From contig CAYXOL010000008.1 in NCBI GenBank assembly GCA_964467165.1, positions 1 through 64,000 of the forward strand: 64,000 nucleotides of DNA, in the 5' to 3' direction. The position numbers were made by a program, and so were the translations under genes. Below, piece by piece: positions 8,710 to 17,273 of the stretch; within the stretch, counting starts at the first letter, position 1, and every line of letters starts with the position of its first letter. The stretch is from Clostridium_AD sp964467165 (GTDB lineage Bacteria > Bacillota > Clostridia > Clostridiales > Clostridiaceae). The notes beneath the pieces were generated by a model that had not been told where the DNA came from, did no database searches, and worked only from the letters and a program-made list of their open reading frames with translations.

Positions 8710-9456
8710 CTACCTGTCTCCTTTAAGAATTTTTCTAAGTTTACTGTTTATATTTATGTACTCCAAATCCACTTCAGCATTTAAGCGTCCAAATAAGGGG
8801 TTGCTTATAACTTCAACTATTTTTCCTGGTGACGAGGATATTACAGCTATATCCTGAGCTAAATATATTGCTTCTTTAATATCGTGGGTTACAATTATAG
8901 TTGTAACCTTATGTGCCTGCCAAACCCCTAAAAACATTTTTTGAATCTCTTCTCTGGTCATAGCATCTAAGGCAGAAAAAGATTCATCCATTAAAAGTAC
9001 ATTTGGCTTTAGTAATAGAGCTCTAGCCATAGATACTCTTTGCATTTGTCCCCCGCTTAGCTGATTTGGATATCTTTTAACAAAGGCTTTAAGCTTTAAT
9101 TCTACTAGTAGTTTTTCATAAAAATCCAAATCTATATTGTTTTTACCATCTTTAATTTTTGCAGATAGAAATATGTTCTGTTCTACTGTTTTCCATTTAA
9201 CTAGCCCGTAATTTTGAGGTATTAATCCAATCCTATGTGTTTTAGGATCAACTTTTTTTTCATCTATTAAAACTTCACCACTATAGTCCACAATAATTCC
9301 TGCTAAAACCTTTAGTAATGTTGATTTCCCTCCTCCAGATGGGCCAATTATAGCACATATCTGACCTTTTTTTACTGTTAAGTTTGCATTTTCTATTACC
9401 TTTACGGATTGGTCCACATTTTTATAACAAACACTTAAATTACTTATTTTTATCAT
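8710..9456 (-). CDS. ABC transporter ATPase, SsuB-like
   Basis: A 248-residue cytoplasmic ATPase powering the adjacent permease. Walker A GPSGGGKST (about 39-47), signature LSGGQMQRVSMARAL (about 138-152), Walker B VLLMDES (Ser in place of the usual Pro after DE) and the switch His in VTHD are present. The ATG at 9456 has no good ribosome site, unlike its neighbours. This may be because a TnpB element was inserted between it and ubiX; before that insertion it would probably have followed ubiX in the same operon. Confidence 0.9.
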   Translation of the reverse strand: MIKISNLSVCYKNVDQSVKVIENANLTVKKGQICAIIGPSGGGKSTLLKVLAGIIVDYSGEVLIDEKKVDPKTHRIGLIPQNYGLVKWKTVEQNIFLSAKIKDGKNNIDLDFYEKLLVELKLKAFVKRYPNQLSGGQMQRVSMARALLLKPNVLLMDESFSALDAMTREEIQKMFLGVWQAHKVTTIIVTHDIKEAIYLAQDIAVISSSPGKIVEVISNPLFGRLNAEVDLEYININSKLRKILKGDR

Positions 9457-9514
9457 TTGTGGTCCGTTGCCAAAAATCTATAAAAATCTATAAATATTGT
9501 TTAATTCCCTATTC

Positions 9515-9680
9515 AACGTGTCCGATTTTGTAATCCCAAAGGATATACTACTTTCGTTTGATATAACACTCCAAGGGCTTAAATTCCCATACAACGCATG
9601 GTACATATTAGTAGTATCGTTTAAGTGATTAATCATCTTCTTCGAAGATGTTAATCATCTTCTTCGAAGAAGTTAAACTA
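9515..9680 (-). ncRNA. Predicted omega (reRNA) guide RNA of TnpB
   Basis: In characterised TnpB systems the guide RNA scaffold covers the 3' end of tnpB and the element's right end, with the guide being the adjacent flank. Here the region after the tnpB stop folds into CCC-GGA-TATA paired with TATA-TCC-GGG around a GAAAG loop (about 9540-9585) and ends near 9511. Existence is inferred from the family; only the hairpin is seen. Confidence 0.4.
9629..9672 (-). repeat. 22-base tandem duplication next to the tnpB stop
   Basis: Two copies (9629-9650 and 9651-9672), identical over the first 20 bases, lie directly after the tnpB stop codon. Each contains TTCGAA centred in an inverted repeat (TCTTCTTCGAAGA), so each copy can form a small hairpin. 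It falls inside the predicted guide-RNA scaffold. Confidence 0.75.
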
Positions 9681-10794
9681 CTAATTCATATCTTGATAGA
9701 TTGAGACTTGCGTTATAATCTCTATCTATAACGCATCCACACTCCTCACAGATATATGTCCTAACTGATAATGAAAGTTTCGGCTTTATATGACCACACT
9801 CACTACAAGTCTTTGATGAAGGATACCATCTATCAGCTTCTACAAACTCAATTCCATTGAACTCACATTTATATTTCATTTGTCTTTTAAACTCATATAA
9901 ACATTGTTTTGCTATTGCTTTTGATAAATGTCTATTCTTCATCATACCTTTGATATTAAGTGTTTCCATAACAACTCTTGATGGTTTGGTTTTCACTATC
10001 ATATTCGTTGCTTGGTGACTATGATTACTTCTTATATTTGCTAATTTTCTATGAAGTAATTTAATCTGCTTTTCGATTTTTATAACATTACTTGTTTTGA
10101 CAAACTTACTCCCTTCTTTATTTTTTAGGTATTTGCTAGATACCCTACGTTGTAATCTACGTAGCTTTTTTTCATGTTTTTTTACACTTTTTGTTTTGTT
10201 AATATTTTTGAAAGTCATTCCATTGGAGCATATGGCAAGGTCTTTTATTCCAACATCTATCCCAATGCTCTCCCTTGTTAAGGCTACCATTGGTTGCTCT
10301 TTTTCTATTCCAACTGATATATACCAGTACATCCCATCAAAACTTATTCTTGGGTTAGTATATTTGCAATTCATAGATATTGAATTTTTCTTTGTATTCA
10401 CCCAACCGACTTTTTCAATCAAAACCGAATTTTCTTTAACTTTAAGTTTTGATGTGTCATTATAGAAAGACGGTTTAGACTTTCTTCGGCTCTTGAATCT
10501 TGGTCTATCAGCTAATCCTTTGAAAAACTTCTTATAAGCTTCACAACCGTCTTTAACTGCTTGTTTTGCTACATTGTTAGAAACCTCATTAAGCCAATTA
10601 AGTTCTGTTTTCTTTAAGATAGTTAATTCTTTTCTTAAATCATTATCAGAGATAAATTTACCACCATTTTTATAATTTACTTCTTGTCTTGCTAAAGTCC
10701 AATTGTAAATAAATCTTGCAGTACCAACAGATTGCCACATTTTCTGTTCTTTTTCTTTAGTTGGAAATATCCTAACTTTATTCCCCAGTATCAT
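9673..10794 (-). CDS. tnpB: TnpB, RNA-guided nuclease of IS200/IS605 elements
   Basis: A 373-residue, apparently intact TnpB (OrfB). The RuvC-like catalytic triad is visible: Asp in IGIDVGIKDLA (about 185), Glu in VVMETLNIKGM (about 277) and Asp in DRDYNASLNL (about 358). Between the last two is the zinc finger CSECG ... CEECG (about 327-348). The N-terminal helix-turn-helix region (1-120) is typical. Family members cut DNA guided by an RNA from the element's right end, promoting element retention. All catalytic residues are present, so it may be active. Codon use is similar to the host's. Confidence 0.93.
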   Translation of the reverse strand: MILGNKVRIFPTKEKEQKMWQSVGTARFIYNWTLARQEVNYKNGGKFISDNDLRKELTILKKTELNWLNEVSNNVAKQAVKDGCEAYKKFFKGLADRPRFKSRRKSKPSFYNDTSKLKVKENSVLIEKVGWVNTKKNSISMNCKYTNPRISFDGMYWYISVGIEKEQPMVALTRESIGIDVGIKDLAICSNGMTFKNINKTKSVKKHEKKLRRLQRRVSSKYLKNKEGSKFVKTSNVIKIEKQIKLLHRKLANIRSNHSHQATNMIVKTKPSRVVMETLNIKGMMKNRHLSKAIAKQCLYEFKRQMKYKCEFNGIEFVEADRWYPSSKTCSECGHIKPKLSLSVRTYICEECGCVIDRDYNASLNLSRYELVV

Positions 10795-10940
10795 TCTCTA
10801 ACAACTCCTTCAGACTTGATAAAGTCTGCATCATCTTCTTGGCTTTATTTGCCATTTCGCCTTGAAGTCTACAACTAAAAACCGGCTAAAATCGCGTGCC
10901 CCGTAAGCACGCCCTATTTGAATTAAATCCTCAACTAATT

Positions 10941-11528
10941 TTATTTAATAGTTGTGGTCCCCCACTCATGATGCAATTCATTATCTACATTTAAGCTTGA
11001 AAGAATTCTTCCCACCGTAACATTTACAATGTCATCAATGGTTTTTGGTTTTTCATAAAAAGCTGGCATAGGTGGTATTATTAAAACATTTAAATTGCTT
11101 AAAAAAAGCATATTCCGAAGATGAATAGAACTAAGAGGAGTTTCTCTTGGAATCAAAATCAATTTCCTCTTTTCTTTAATCATTACGTCAGCAGCTCTTA
11201 TTAATAAATTATCGGATATTCCATTGCTTATTTTTGATAGTGTTCCCATTGAACATGGCACAATTACCATTCCATCACTTTTAAAGGAACCACTGGCTAT
11301 AGAGGAAAACATATCATCAATATCACATAATTTAAGCATTCCTTTACTTTTATTAATATTTTTCACCCAGTTTTCAAAATTAATTTCAAGCTCATACTCT
11401 AAAACTTTTCTACCATTATTGGTAATAACTAAATAAATTTCAATATCTTCTTTTATTAATTCTTCTATAAGTCGTACCCCATAGATACTTCCACTAGCTC
11501 CAGTAATCCCTACTATATATCTTTTCAA
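10941..11528 (-). CDS. ubiX: UbiX-type flavin prenyltransferase (MqnM-like)
   Basis: A 195-residue enzyme that joins FMN and dimethylallyl phosphate to make prenylated FMN, the cofactor of UbiD decarboxylases. The N-terminal flavin motif GITGASGSIYGVRL, the VPCSMGTLSKISNG phosphate loop and the C-terminal PMPAFYEKP are characteristic. A GTG at 11537 is within the ribosome site AGAGGTG, so TTG 11528 with 8-base spacing is preferred. It follows the prenyltransferase gene by 16 bases and its UbiD partner is two genes upstream, so the pair should work together in quinone synthesis. Confidence 0.92.
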   Translation of the reverse strand: MKRYIVGITGASGSIYGVRLIEELIKEDIEIYLVITNNGRKVLEYELEINFENWVKNINKSKGMLKLCDIDDMFSSIASGSFKSDGMVIVPCSMGTLSKISNGISDNLLIRAADVMIKEKRKLILIPRETPLSSIHLRNMLFLSNLNVLIIPPMPAFYEKPKTIDDIVNVTVGRILSSLNVDNELHHEWGTTTIK

Positions 11529-11544
11529 ATAAATCACCTCTTAA

Positions 11545-12402
11545 CTATAATATAAAGAAATCTAATACAGTAAAAATAAATATACAGACACTCACTACTT
11601 GATTTATGTTATAAGAAGCAATTTTCATCTGCTTTATATTTGAAGGCGACACAATATAATGCTCTAATGTTAACAAAATAGCACTGATAAATATGCCTAT
11701 TAAATATATCCAGCCTATATGCATTATAAAATATAAACTAATTAAAAGTAAAACCATAATAAAGTGAAACACGGTGGATATGTATAAAGCACCCCTTAAC
11801 CCAAATTTAGCAGGTATAGAAAATAAGCCTGTTTTTCTATCAAAATCAATATCTTGGGTTGCATAAATTATATCAAAACCCGCTACCCACAGCGTGACAA
11901 CAGCACCTAAAATAATTGGTGCTAGAGTGAATTTGCCTGTTACTGCAAGCCATGCTCCTACAGGAGCTCCACCACAGGTAATACCTAGAATGATATGACA
12001 TGCCCATGTAAATCTTTTAGTATAGGAGTAAATTATAAACAGAAAAAGTGCTACCGGTGATAGCATAAAACATAGAGGATTTAGCTCATAAGCTGCTAGC
12101 ATGAAAATAAAGAAACATATTAGCACTATTCCTAAGGCTTCATACTCCTTTACAAGTCCCTTTGGCAAATGTCTATTTGCAGTCCTAGGATTCTTTTTAT
12201 CAATATCCTTATCTACAATTCTATTGAGAGCATTAGCACCATTTCTAGCTCCGATTAATGCAATTAATATCCAAAATATTGTAGCAGCTGTGGGTAACCC
12301 ATCAGCTGCCCAAATCATTGATATTAAAGCAAAAGGAAGGGAAAATAGTGTATGAGAAAACATAACTAGCTCTCCATAGCTTTTAAGTCTCTTTAATACC
12401 AT
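11545..12402 (-). CDS. UbiA-family prenyltransferase, MqnP/4-hydroxybenzoate type
   Basis: A 285-residue membrane protein with 8-9 hydrophobic segments that should attach a polyprenyl chain to an aromatic acid. Both Asp-rich diphosphate-binding motifs are present: NRIVDKDIDKKN (about 60-71) and YATQDIDFDRKTG (about 180-192). The subfamily is the UbiA-like group found with UbiD and UbiX, called MqnP in the futalosine menaquinone route. The ATG 12402 has a GGTGG site 7 bases upstream; the gene overlaps the end of ubiD by 20 bases. The polyprenyl donor is probably made by the synthase at 13853-14824. Confidence 0.88.
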   Translation of the reverse strand: MVLKRLKSYGELVMFSHTLFSLPFALISMIWAADGLPTAATIFWILIALIGARNGANALNRIVDKDIDKKNPRTANRHLPKGLVKEYEALGIVLICFFIFMLAAYELNPLCFMLSPVALFLFIIYSYTKRFTWACHIILGITCGGAPVGAWLAVTGKFTLAPIILGAVVTLWVAGFDIIYATQDIDFDRKTGLFSIPAKFGLRGALYISTVFHFIMVLLLISLYFIMHIGWIYLIGIFISAILLTLEHYIVSPSNIKQMKIASYNINQVVSVCIFIFTVLDFFIL

Positions 12403-13828
12403 ATTCACTCCACCTCTTATCTACCATTTTTTTGATTTCCTCTGACATTTCTATATCATCTGGCCAAGGCCTTGTATGTCCTTCTGATGGCCATTTCTTT
12501 GTAGCATCTACACCAAGTCTAGAACCATAAAAAGGAGTGTTTGATGCATGATCTAGTGCATCTAAGGGCCCTTCTGAAATTACTAAATCTCTCTTCGGAT
12601 CTATATTATTAAATACTTTCCAGGCTACAGTTGAGATATCTTGGGGATCAATATTTTCATCTACAACTATGATCATTTTTGTATACATCATCTGGCCAAG
12701 TCCCCATAGCGAGTTCATAATTTTATGAGCATGCTTTGGATAAGCTTTTTTTATTGAAACTATTACACAATTATGAAATACACCCTCGAGCGGAAAATTT
12801 ATATCTATTATTTCAGGACATTGAACCTTTATTAAGGGTAAAAAAATCCTTTCTGTAGCTTTTCCTAGATAACAATCTTCCATAGGAGGCTTACCTACAA
12901 TTGTTGTAGGATATACCGGGTTCTTTTTCCTTGTAATCTTTTCAATGTGAAACACAGGATACATATCTTCAAGAGAATAATATCCTGTATGGTCACCGAA
13001 GGGACCTTCTAGTCTCTTTTCATCTAAGTCCACATATCCTTCTAGTATAAATTCAGCATTAGCGGGTACATAAATATCATTGCTTATTGATTTAACAATT
13101 TCTACAGGTGATTTTCTAAGAAATCCTGCAAAAATCATCTCATCTATCATTTTTGGCAGTGGTGCAGTAGCAGCATATATAGTTGCTGGATCGCATCCTA
13201 ATGCTACAGATACTGGCATTTTGCGTCCAAGCTTCCTATATTTTTCATATATCTCTCTTCCATCTTTATGTAGATGCCAATGCATACCAGTAGTATTTTT
13301 GTCATATACTTGAAGCCTGTACATTCCAACATTTTGTTGATTAGTTTCGGGATCTACTGTTATTACTAAGGGAAGTGTAATGTAGCGCCCCCCATCTTTG
13401 GGCCAACACTTTAATATTGGGAGTTTACTTAAATCTGCATCTTCTATTACCTCTTGACAAGGGGCATTTTTTACTTTCTTAGGAAACACTTTAGCAAGCC
13501 TAGCAAGTTTGGGAATAGATTTAACTTTATTAATTAAGGTTATGTAATTAGTTACATCCATAAAATCCATTATAGTTGCTGCAATATCATCAAGCTCCTC
13601 TACTTCTAGCCCATAATTCATTCGCTGGTAGGTTCCTAGTGAATTTATTAATACTGGGTATTCTGAATTTTTCACATTTTTAAAAAGTAAGGCATGACCA
13701 TGCTTTTTCGAAACTCTATCAGCTATCTCTGTAATTTCAAGCTCGCTATCTACTTCAATTTCAATTTCATCTAAAAGCTTTTTATCTCTTAAATAATTTA
13801 TAAAATCCTGCAAATCCTTATAAGCCAT
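12383..13828 (-). CDS. ubiD: UbiD-family prenyl-FMN-dependent decarboxylase (MqnL-like)
   Basis: A 481-residue decarboxylase removing the carboxyl group from a (prenylated) aromatic acid, using prenylated FMN from UbiX. The signature around EGPFGDHTGYYS (about 290-301) carries the catalytic Glu region and the MHWHLHKDG block binds metal/cofactor. Length and motifs match UbiD/menaquinone decarboxylases. It lies 24 bases after the polyprenyl synthase gene and overlaps the UbiA gene, fitting the late-step order prenylation then decarboxylation. Whether the substrate is a naphthoate (futalosine route) or a benzoate is not decided by sequence. Confidence 0.92.
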   Translation of the reverse strand: MAYKDLQDFINYLRDKKLLDEIEIEVDSELEITEIADRVSKKHGHALLFKNVKNSEYPVLINSLGTYQRMNYGLEVEELDDIAATIMDFMDVTNYITLINKVKSIPKLARLAKVFPKKVKNAPCQEVIEDADLSKLPILKCWPKDGGRYITLPLVITVDPETNQQNVGMYRLQVYDKNTTGMHWHLHKDGREIYEKYRKLGRKMPVSVALGCDPATIYAATAPLPKMIDEMIFAGFLRKSPVEIVKSISNDIYVPANAEFILEGYVDLDEKRLEGPFGDHTGYYSLEDMYPVFHIEKITRKKNPVYPTTIVGKPPMEDCYLGKATERIFLPLIKVQCPEIIDINFPLEGVFHNCVIVSIKKAYPKHAHKIMNSLWGLGQMMYTKMIIVVDENIDPQDISTVAWKVFNNIDPKRDLVISEGPLDALDHASNTPFYGSRLGVDATKKWPSEGHTRPWPDDIEMSEEIKKMVDKRWSEYGIKET

Positions 13829-13852
13829 ATAACCACCCCTTTCCTAAGTTCA

Positions 13853-14824
13853 TTAGGAATTACGATTTAATAATTTTTGCGTTACATCTTTAATTATTTT
13901 TTTGCTTTCACACTCTGGTAATTTTTCTACATAGTCGAAGGCTTTTTTTGTGTATTTATCCGCTAAGTTTTGAGCTTTAGCTATTCCACAATATTTATTA
14001 ACTAAGATAGTTATTTGCTTTACATCTTCATCATTTAATGAAGATTTATCTAAAATGTCAGAAATTCTGTTTCCTGAGTCCTCTTTCATAGCATATATTA
14101 ATGGTAGTGTATAATAACCTTTTACTAGATCACTTTGAGCATTTTTACCAAGTTTACTCGCATCCCCACTATAATCCAACAAATCATCTATGATCTGAAA
14201 AGCCATTCCAATATAGTAGCCAACACGCCCCAGTAATTTTGAAGTTTCCTCACTACATTTGGATTCTTTTGCACCAGTATAAAAGCTAATAGAAAATAGT
14301 GCTGCTGTTTTTCCTGATATAATTTTTATATATTTTTTAAGGCTTGTGTTTCTTAAGTACCTTATATTATGTTGCCTTATTTCTCCCATACATATTTTAG
14401 ATATAGCCTTTGAAATATCTCTTAAATTTTCCGTGGAATAATCAAATCTTGATAGCATTATAAAGCATTGACAAAATAAAAAATCACCTATATACACTGC
14501 ATATTCTTTACTGTATTTGTGCTGCACCGTTTCCACGCCGCGCCTAAGTTTAGATTCATCTACAACATCATCATGAACTAATGTTGCCATATGCATCATT
14601 TCAATGGCTGCACCTAAATTATGCATTTTATCCCTATCATACTCTCCAAATTTTGCGGCTAGTAGTAAAAATGCAGGTCTTAACATTTTCCCCCCAGCTT
14701 CAACTAGTGGAGAAATAGCTTCATCAAATTCTTTTTCACTAGATTTCACATTAGTCTTAATTATTTTTTTAATATTTTCTAATTCTTCTGCAATATCAGG
14801 GTAATTTTCCCAAAATTTACTCAT
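13853..14824 (-). CDS. Polyprenyl diphosphate synthase (HepT/DmkB-like)
   Basis: A 323-residue trans-prenyltransferase extending isoprenyl diphosphates to the side chain used in quinones. The first Asp-rich motif LVHDDVVDES (about 82-91) and second QIIDDLLDYSGD (about 206-217) are complete. The context with UbiA, UbiD, UbiX and Ndh assigns it to quinone side-chain synthesis and not to undecaprenyl (a different fold) or geranyl supply. A GTG at 14833 is in the ribosome site; ATG 14824 (spacing 5-6 from AGGTGA) is preferred. A hairpin lies between it and the upstream ndh. Confidence 0.9.
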   Translation of the reverse strand: MSKFWENYPDIAEELENIKKIIKTNVKSSEKEFDEAISPLVEAGGKMLRPAFLLLAAKFGEYDRDKMHNLGAAIEMMHMATLVHDDVVDESKLRRGVETVQHKYSKEYAVYIGDFLFCQCFIMLSRFDYSTENLRDISKAISKICMGEIRQHNIRYLRNTSLKKYIKIISGKTAALFSISFYTGAKESKCSEETSKLLGRVGYYIGMAFQIIDDLLDYSGDASKLGKNAQSDLVKGYYTLPLIYAMKEDSGNRISDILDKSSLNDEDVKQITILVNKYCGIAKAQNLADKYTKKAFDYVEKLPECESKKIIKDVTQKLLNRNS

Positions 14825-14864
14825 TTTTATCACCTAGTCCAATTATTTTTTTAAGTTTTTCCAT
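14817..14864 (-). CDS. Possible 15-codon leader ORF overlapping the polyprenyl synthase start
   Basis: ATG at 14864 follows a purine-rich AAGAAG site and opens a 15-residue basic ORF (starting MEKLKKII) that stops inside the second codon of the polyprenyl synthase gene, in another frame. It could couple translation or be chance; no homolog is recognised. Confidence 0.2.
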   Translation of the reverse strand: MEKLKKIIGLGDKNE

Positions 14865-14900
14865 AATTATTTCTTCTTATTAGTATTCCACTATAAAATC

Positions 14901-14933
14901 AAATGTCCTTTTAATTTTTTTAAAAGGACATTT
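14901..14933 (-). terminator. Hairpin between ndh and the polyprenyl synthase gene
   Basis: Perfect 14-bp arms (14901-14914 and 14920-14933). On the minus-strand RNA it is followed by a broken U-run (TTTGATTTTATAG). It may act as a partial terminator lowering expression of the quinone genes relative to ndh, or protect the ndh 3' end. Confidence 0.55.
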
Positions 14934-14987
14934 CATTTAATAAAATTCAATTTTAAACTATATAACTATTTTATAAATATATGTTTA

Positions 14988-16835
14988 TTAATCAACATAT
15001 AAATAAGATTTTTTAACCCACCCTATATTTTTCCAATATTTCTTCAAAATTGGCAATACATAATAGTCACATCCAAAAGTACTTCCAGATCCCCCTATAA
15101 GTGCTATCCCTGCTGATAAGTACCATAACATCTCAGTAGGCGCCATTCCTGAAGTCCAAATCATGATACCCATAGCAATTGATAAAAGAGAAGCTAATGC
15201 GCTAAATAATCCAACGATAAGCATTACTCCTACTAATATTTCTGCAATTACCATGCCTGTTTGGAAAACTGTAGCTAGTGCTGTATATCCACCATCACCT
15301 GTATAAAAGAAAGTATCCATGGACCATTTAACAATTTTTTCTATAAAATGGGGCACTGGCAACGGTGCTACCCACGCAGCTACAGTTTCTTTTGCGCCTT
15401 CAGCTGCAGCTGTTGCTGCAGTTGCTCCATCAACTACTGGAGCAGGTATTAAGAAAATCTTTGAAGGATCAGCTATTATCTTAGGTAGTTTTGCAAGTCC
15501 TTCTGTTAACCATTTGTAACCAACGAACATTCTAAGTATTAATAACCAGAAGTTTGGAGATGATTTTGAAAAATAGCCACCCACAAGACTTCTATTATCT
15601 TTAACATGGAAAAATTCATGTAGTAAGTATGACCAGCATTTATTAAACCCAGCAACCTGGATAAAGTATACAACATTTATAAAGTGTTTAACAAATAACG
15701 CAAAGAATCCAGATAAGGCAAAAAAGTTCTTTCCTGCTCCAACGTTTGCTACACCATATTTCCCGCCAATGCAAACCATGGCACCATGGAATGAAGGTTT
15801 ATATGATTTCTTTTCTCCACCCTTTATGTCTGTATAAAGATTGTGTGATATTAATGCAGCAGATTCCTCTGCATTTTCTACCATCTGTGGGAGAGGTCTT
15901 TCCTCACCTTCAGGAATAAAGAAAATATTATCACCCACAACATAAACATTTTTATAATCTAAAGTTTGCAACTTATCATCTGTTACTATTCTTTTTCTAC
16001 CCTTTTGCTCTATATCCATTTTACCAATAATATCTGAGCCTTCAACACCCGCTGTCCAGATTACCGTATAGGTATTAACAATTCCGTTATTTCTTATTGT
16101 TGCAGTGCCTGGTGTAACATTTGTAATACCAGCATTGGTTAGTACTGTAACACCTAATTTATTAAGTCTTTTTTTAGTTTTCACTTGTAACTTATCAGGG
16201 AAATTAGGTAATATTTTAGGTAAGTCATCTGCCAATATTAAAGTTACTTCTTCTTTTCCTATGTAAAAATCCTTACATAACCTTTCTTTCCACTCACCCA
16301 GTTCTCCCATCATTTCAACACCTGTAAACCCACCACCAACAACAATAAAAGTTAGAAGCTTTTGTCTTTCTTCTTTATTAGTTTCTTTCACAGCTTTTCT
16401 AAACATTTTTAAAATATGTTCTTTAAGTGCTACCGCATCTTCAAAAGACCATAACTTATGGCAATATTCTTCAGCACCCTTAATACCAAAGTAAGTGGGC
16501 TTACATCCAGCCCCAATTACTAAATAATCGTACTCATACATATTATTTTCAGATTTCAGCACATTGTTCTTAAAATCCAGATTAGTAATTTCATCAAGTA
16601 CAACCTTCACTTTTCTTTTTGCAAATATTTTTTTGTAATCTATTCTAATTGCATCCTCAGAAACACGTCCTGCCGCTACTTCATGAAGTTCAGTAAGTAG
16701 TGTATGATATGGATTTTGATCTATAAGAGTAATTTCAACATTTTCGTCTTTTTTAAACTTTTTAGCGAGTTTTTTTGCAGTTAATACTCCACCATACCCT
16801 CCGCCAAGTATTGCTATTCTTTTCTTTTCACTCAT
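14988..16835 (-). CDS. ndh2: Type II NADH dehydrogenase with C-terminal DoxX-like membrane domain (Ndh2)
   Basis: A 615-residue fusion. The first 390 residues form a NDH-2 flavoprotein that moves electrons from NADH to quinone: FAD motif ILGGGYGGVLTAKK (8-21), NAD motif VVGGGFTGVEMMGE (about 164-177), and the second FAD block VYVVGDNIF (about 295). Residues about 415-610 add a four-helix DoxX-type membrane domain. Ordinary Ndh is about 400 residues; the extra membrane tail is the hallmark of the Listeria extracellular-electron-transfer Ndh2. The ATG has GAGGGGG upstream. It heads the quinone operon and is divergent from the lipoprotein at 17274. Confidence 0.92.
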   Translation of the reverse strand: MSEKKRIAILGGGYGGVLTAKKLAKKFKKDENVEITLIDQNPYHTLLTELHEVAAGRVSEDAIRIDYKKIFAKRKVKVVLDEITNLDFKNNVLKSENNMYEYDYLVIGAGCKPTYFGIKGAEEYCHKLWSFEDAVALKEHILKMFRKAVKETNKEERQKLLTFIVVGGGFTGVEMMGELGEWKERLCKDFYIGKEEVTLILADDLPKILPNFPDKLQVKTKKRLNKLGVTVLTNAGITNVTPGTATIRNNGIVNTYTVIWTAGVEGSDIIGKMDIEQKGRKRIVTDDKLQTLDYKNVYVVGDNIFFIPEGEERPLPQMVENAEESAALISHNLYTDIKGGEKKSYKPSFHGAMVCIGGKYGVANVGAGKNFFALSGFFALFVKHFINVVYFIQVAGFNKCWSYLLHEFFHVKDNRSLVGGYFSKSSPNFWLLILRMFVGYKWLTEGLAKLPKIIADPSKIFLIPAPVVDGATAATAAAEGAKETVAAWVAPLPVPHFIEKIVKWSMDTFFYTGDGGYTALATVFQTGMVIAEILVGVMLIVGLFSALASLLSIAMGIMIWTSGMAPTEMLWYLSAGIALIGGSGSTFGCDYYVLPILKKYWKNIGWVKKSYLYVD

Positions 16836-17273
16836 ACTATATCCCCCTCAATTTGAGAATTATTATTAATAGGACTATTTTCACCAAAAATATAACTTAT
16901 AATACCTAAAATATAAAATTTTTAAAACACTAGCCTAAAATAAATTATATACGTTATTTACATATTTACTTAGTCTTTATTTCTTTCAACTGTATTAGTT
17001 AAAATTTTATCATAATACCTTTACCTGTGCGAATAAAGAAGTGATTTGGTCATTAATAATATGTTTTGTTAATTTAGTTCATAAGTATATTCATAGCTTG
17101 GCTTCTTGGTATTTACAGGTTCTTAAATAAGTGTTATGATGACTCAGTTATTTACATTTCATTACAGTGATTTATTTTAATTAATCTGTTATTAGCTTTC
17201 TTTCAGCTTTTCAAATTATAATGTTTTTAGAAAGTTATTTGTGGACAAAATTAATTATTATTGGAGGAACATA
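16836..17273. promoter_or_regulatory. Divergent control region of ndh2 and the binding-protein gene
   Basis: A 438-base AT-rich gap without a gene. It contains a 91-base stretch (16998-17088) found again, with 8 mismatches, at 25040-25130. Inside both copies are TGATTTGGTCA (a loose TGA...TCA palindrome) and TTGTTAA followed by GTTCATA, which resembles one half of a Rex-type redox operator. A possible minus-strand -10 TAAAAT lies near 17008. It probably carries the promoter and operators for the NADH dehydrogenase; no factor is proven. Confidence 0.5.

Larger units (their letters stand above)
9511..10918 (-). mobile_element. Solo-TnpB element of the IS200/IS605 superfamily (IS1341-like)
   Basis: The element carries only tnpB and no tnpA. 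The upstream (left) end has a hairpin GCGTGC/GCACGC near 10893-10912, and the downstream (right) end a larger imperfect hairpin near 9540-9590, as in this superfamily, with no target duplication. Both presumed ends show AATAGGG, which makes the exact boundaries ambiguous by about 10 bases. It lies between the ubiX stop (10941) and the ABC ATPase start (9456). Confidence 0.65.

Noticed and set aside
9673..10794. TnpB as a CRISPR Cas12 nuclease
   Set aside because: Size (373 residues), zinc-finger position and IS-type flanks fit TnpB; no repeats or cas genes occur in the window.
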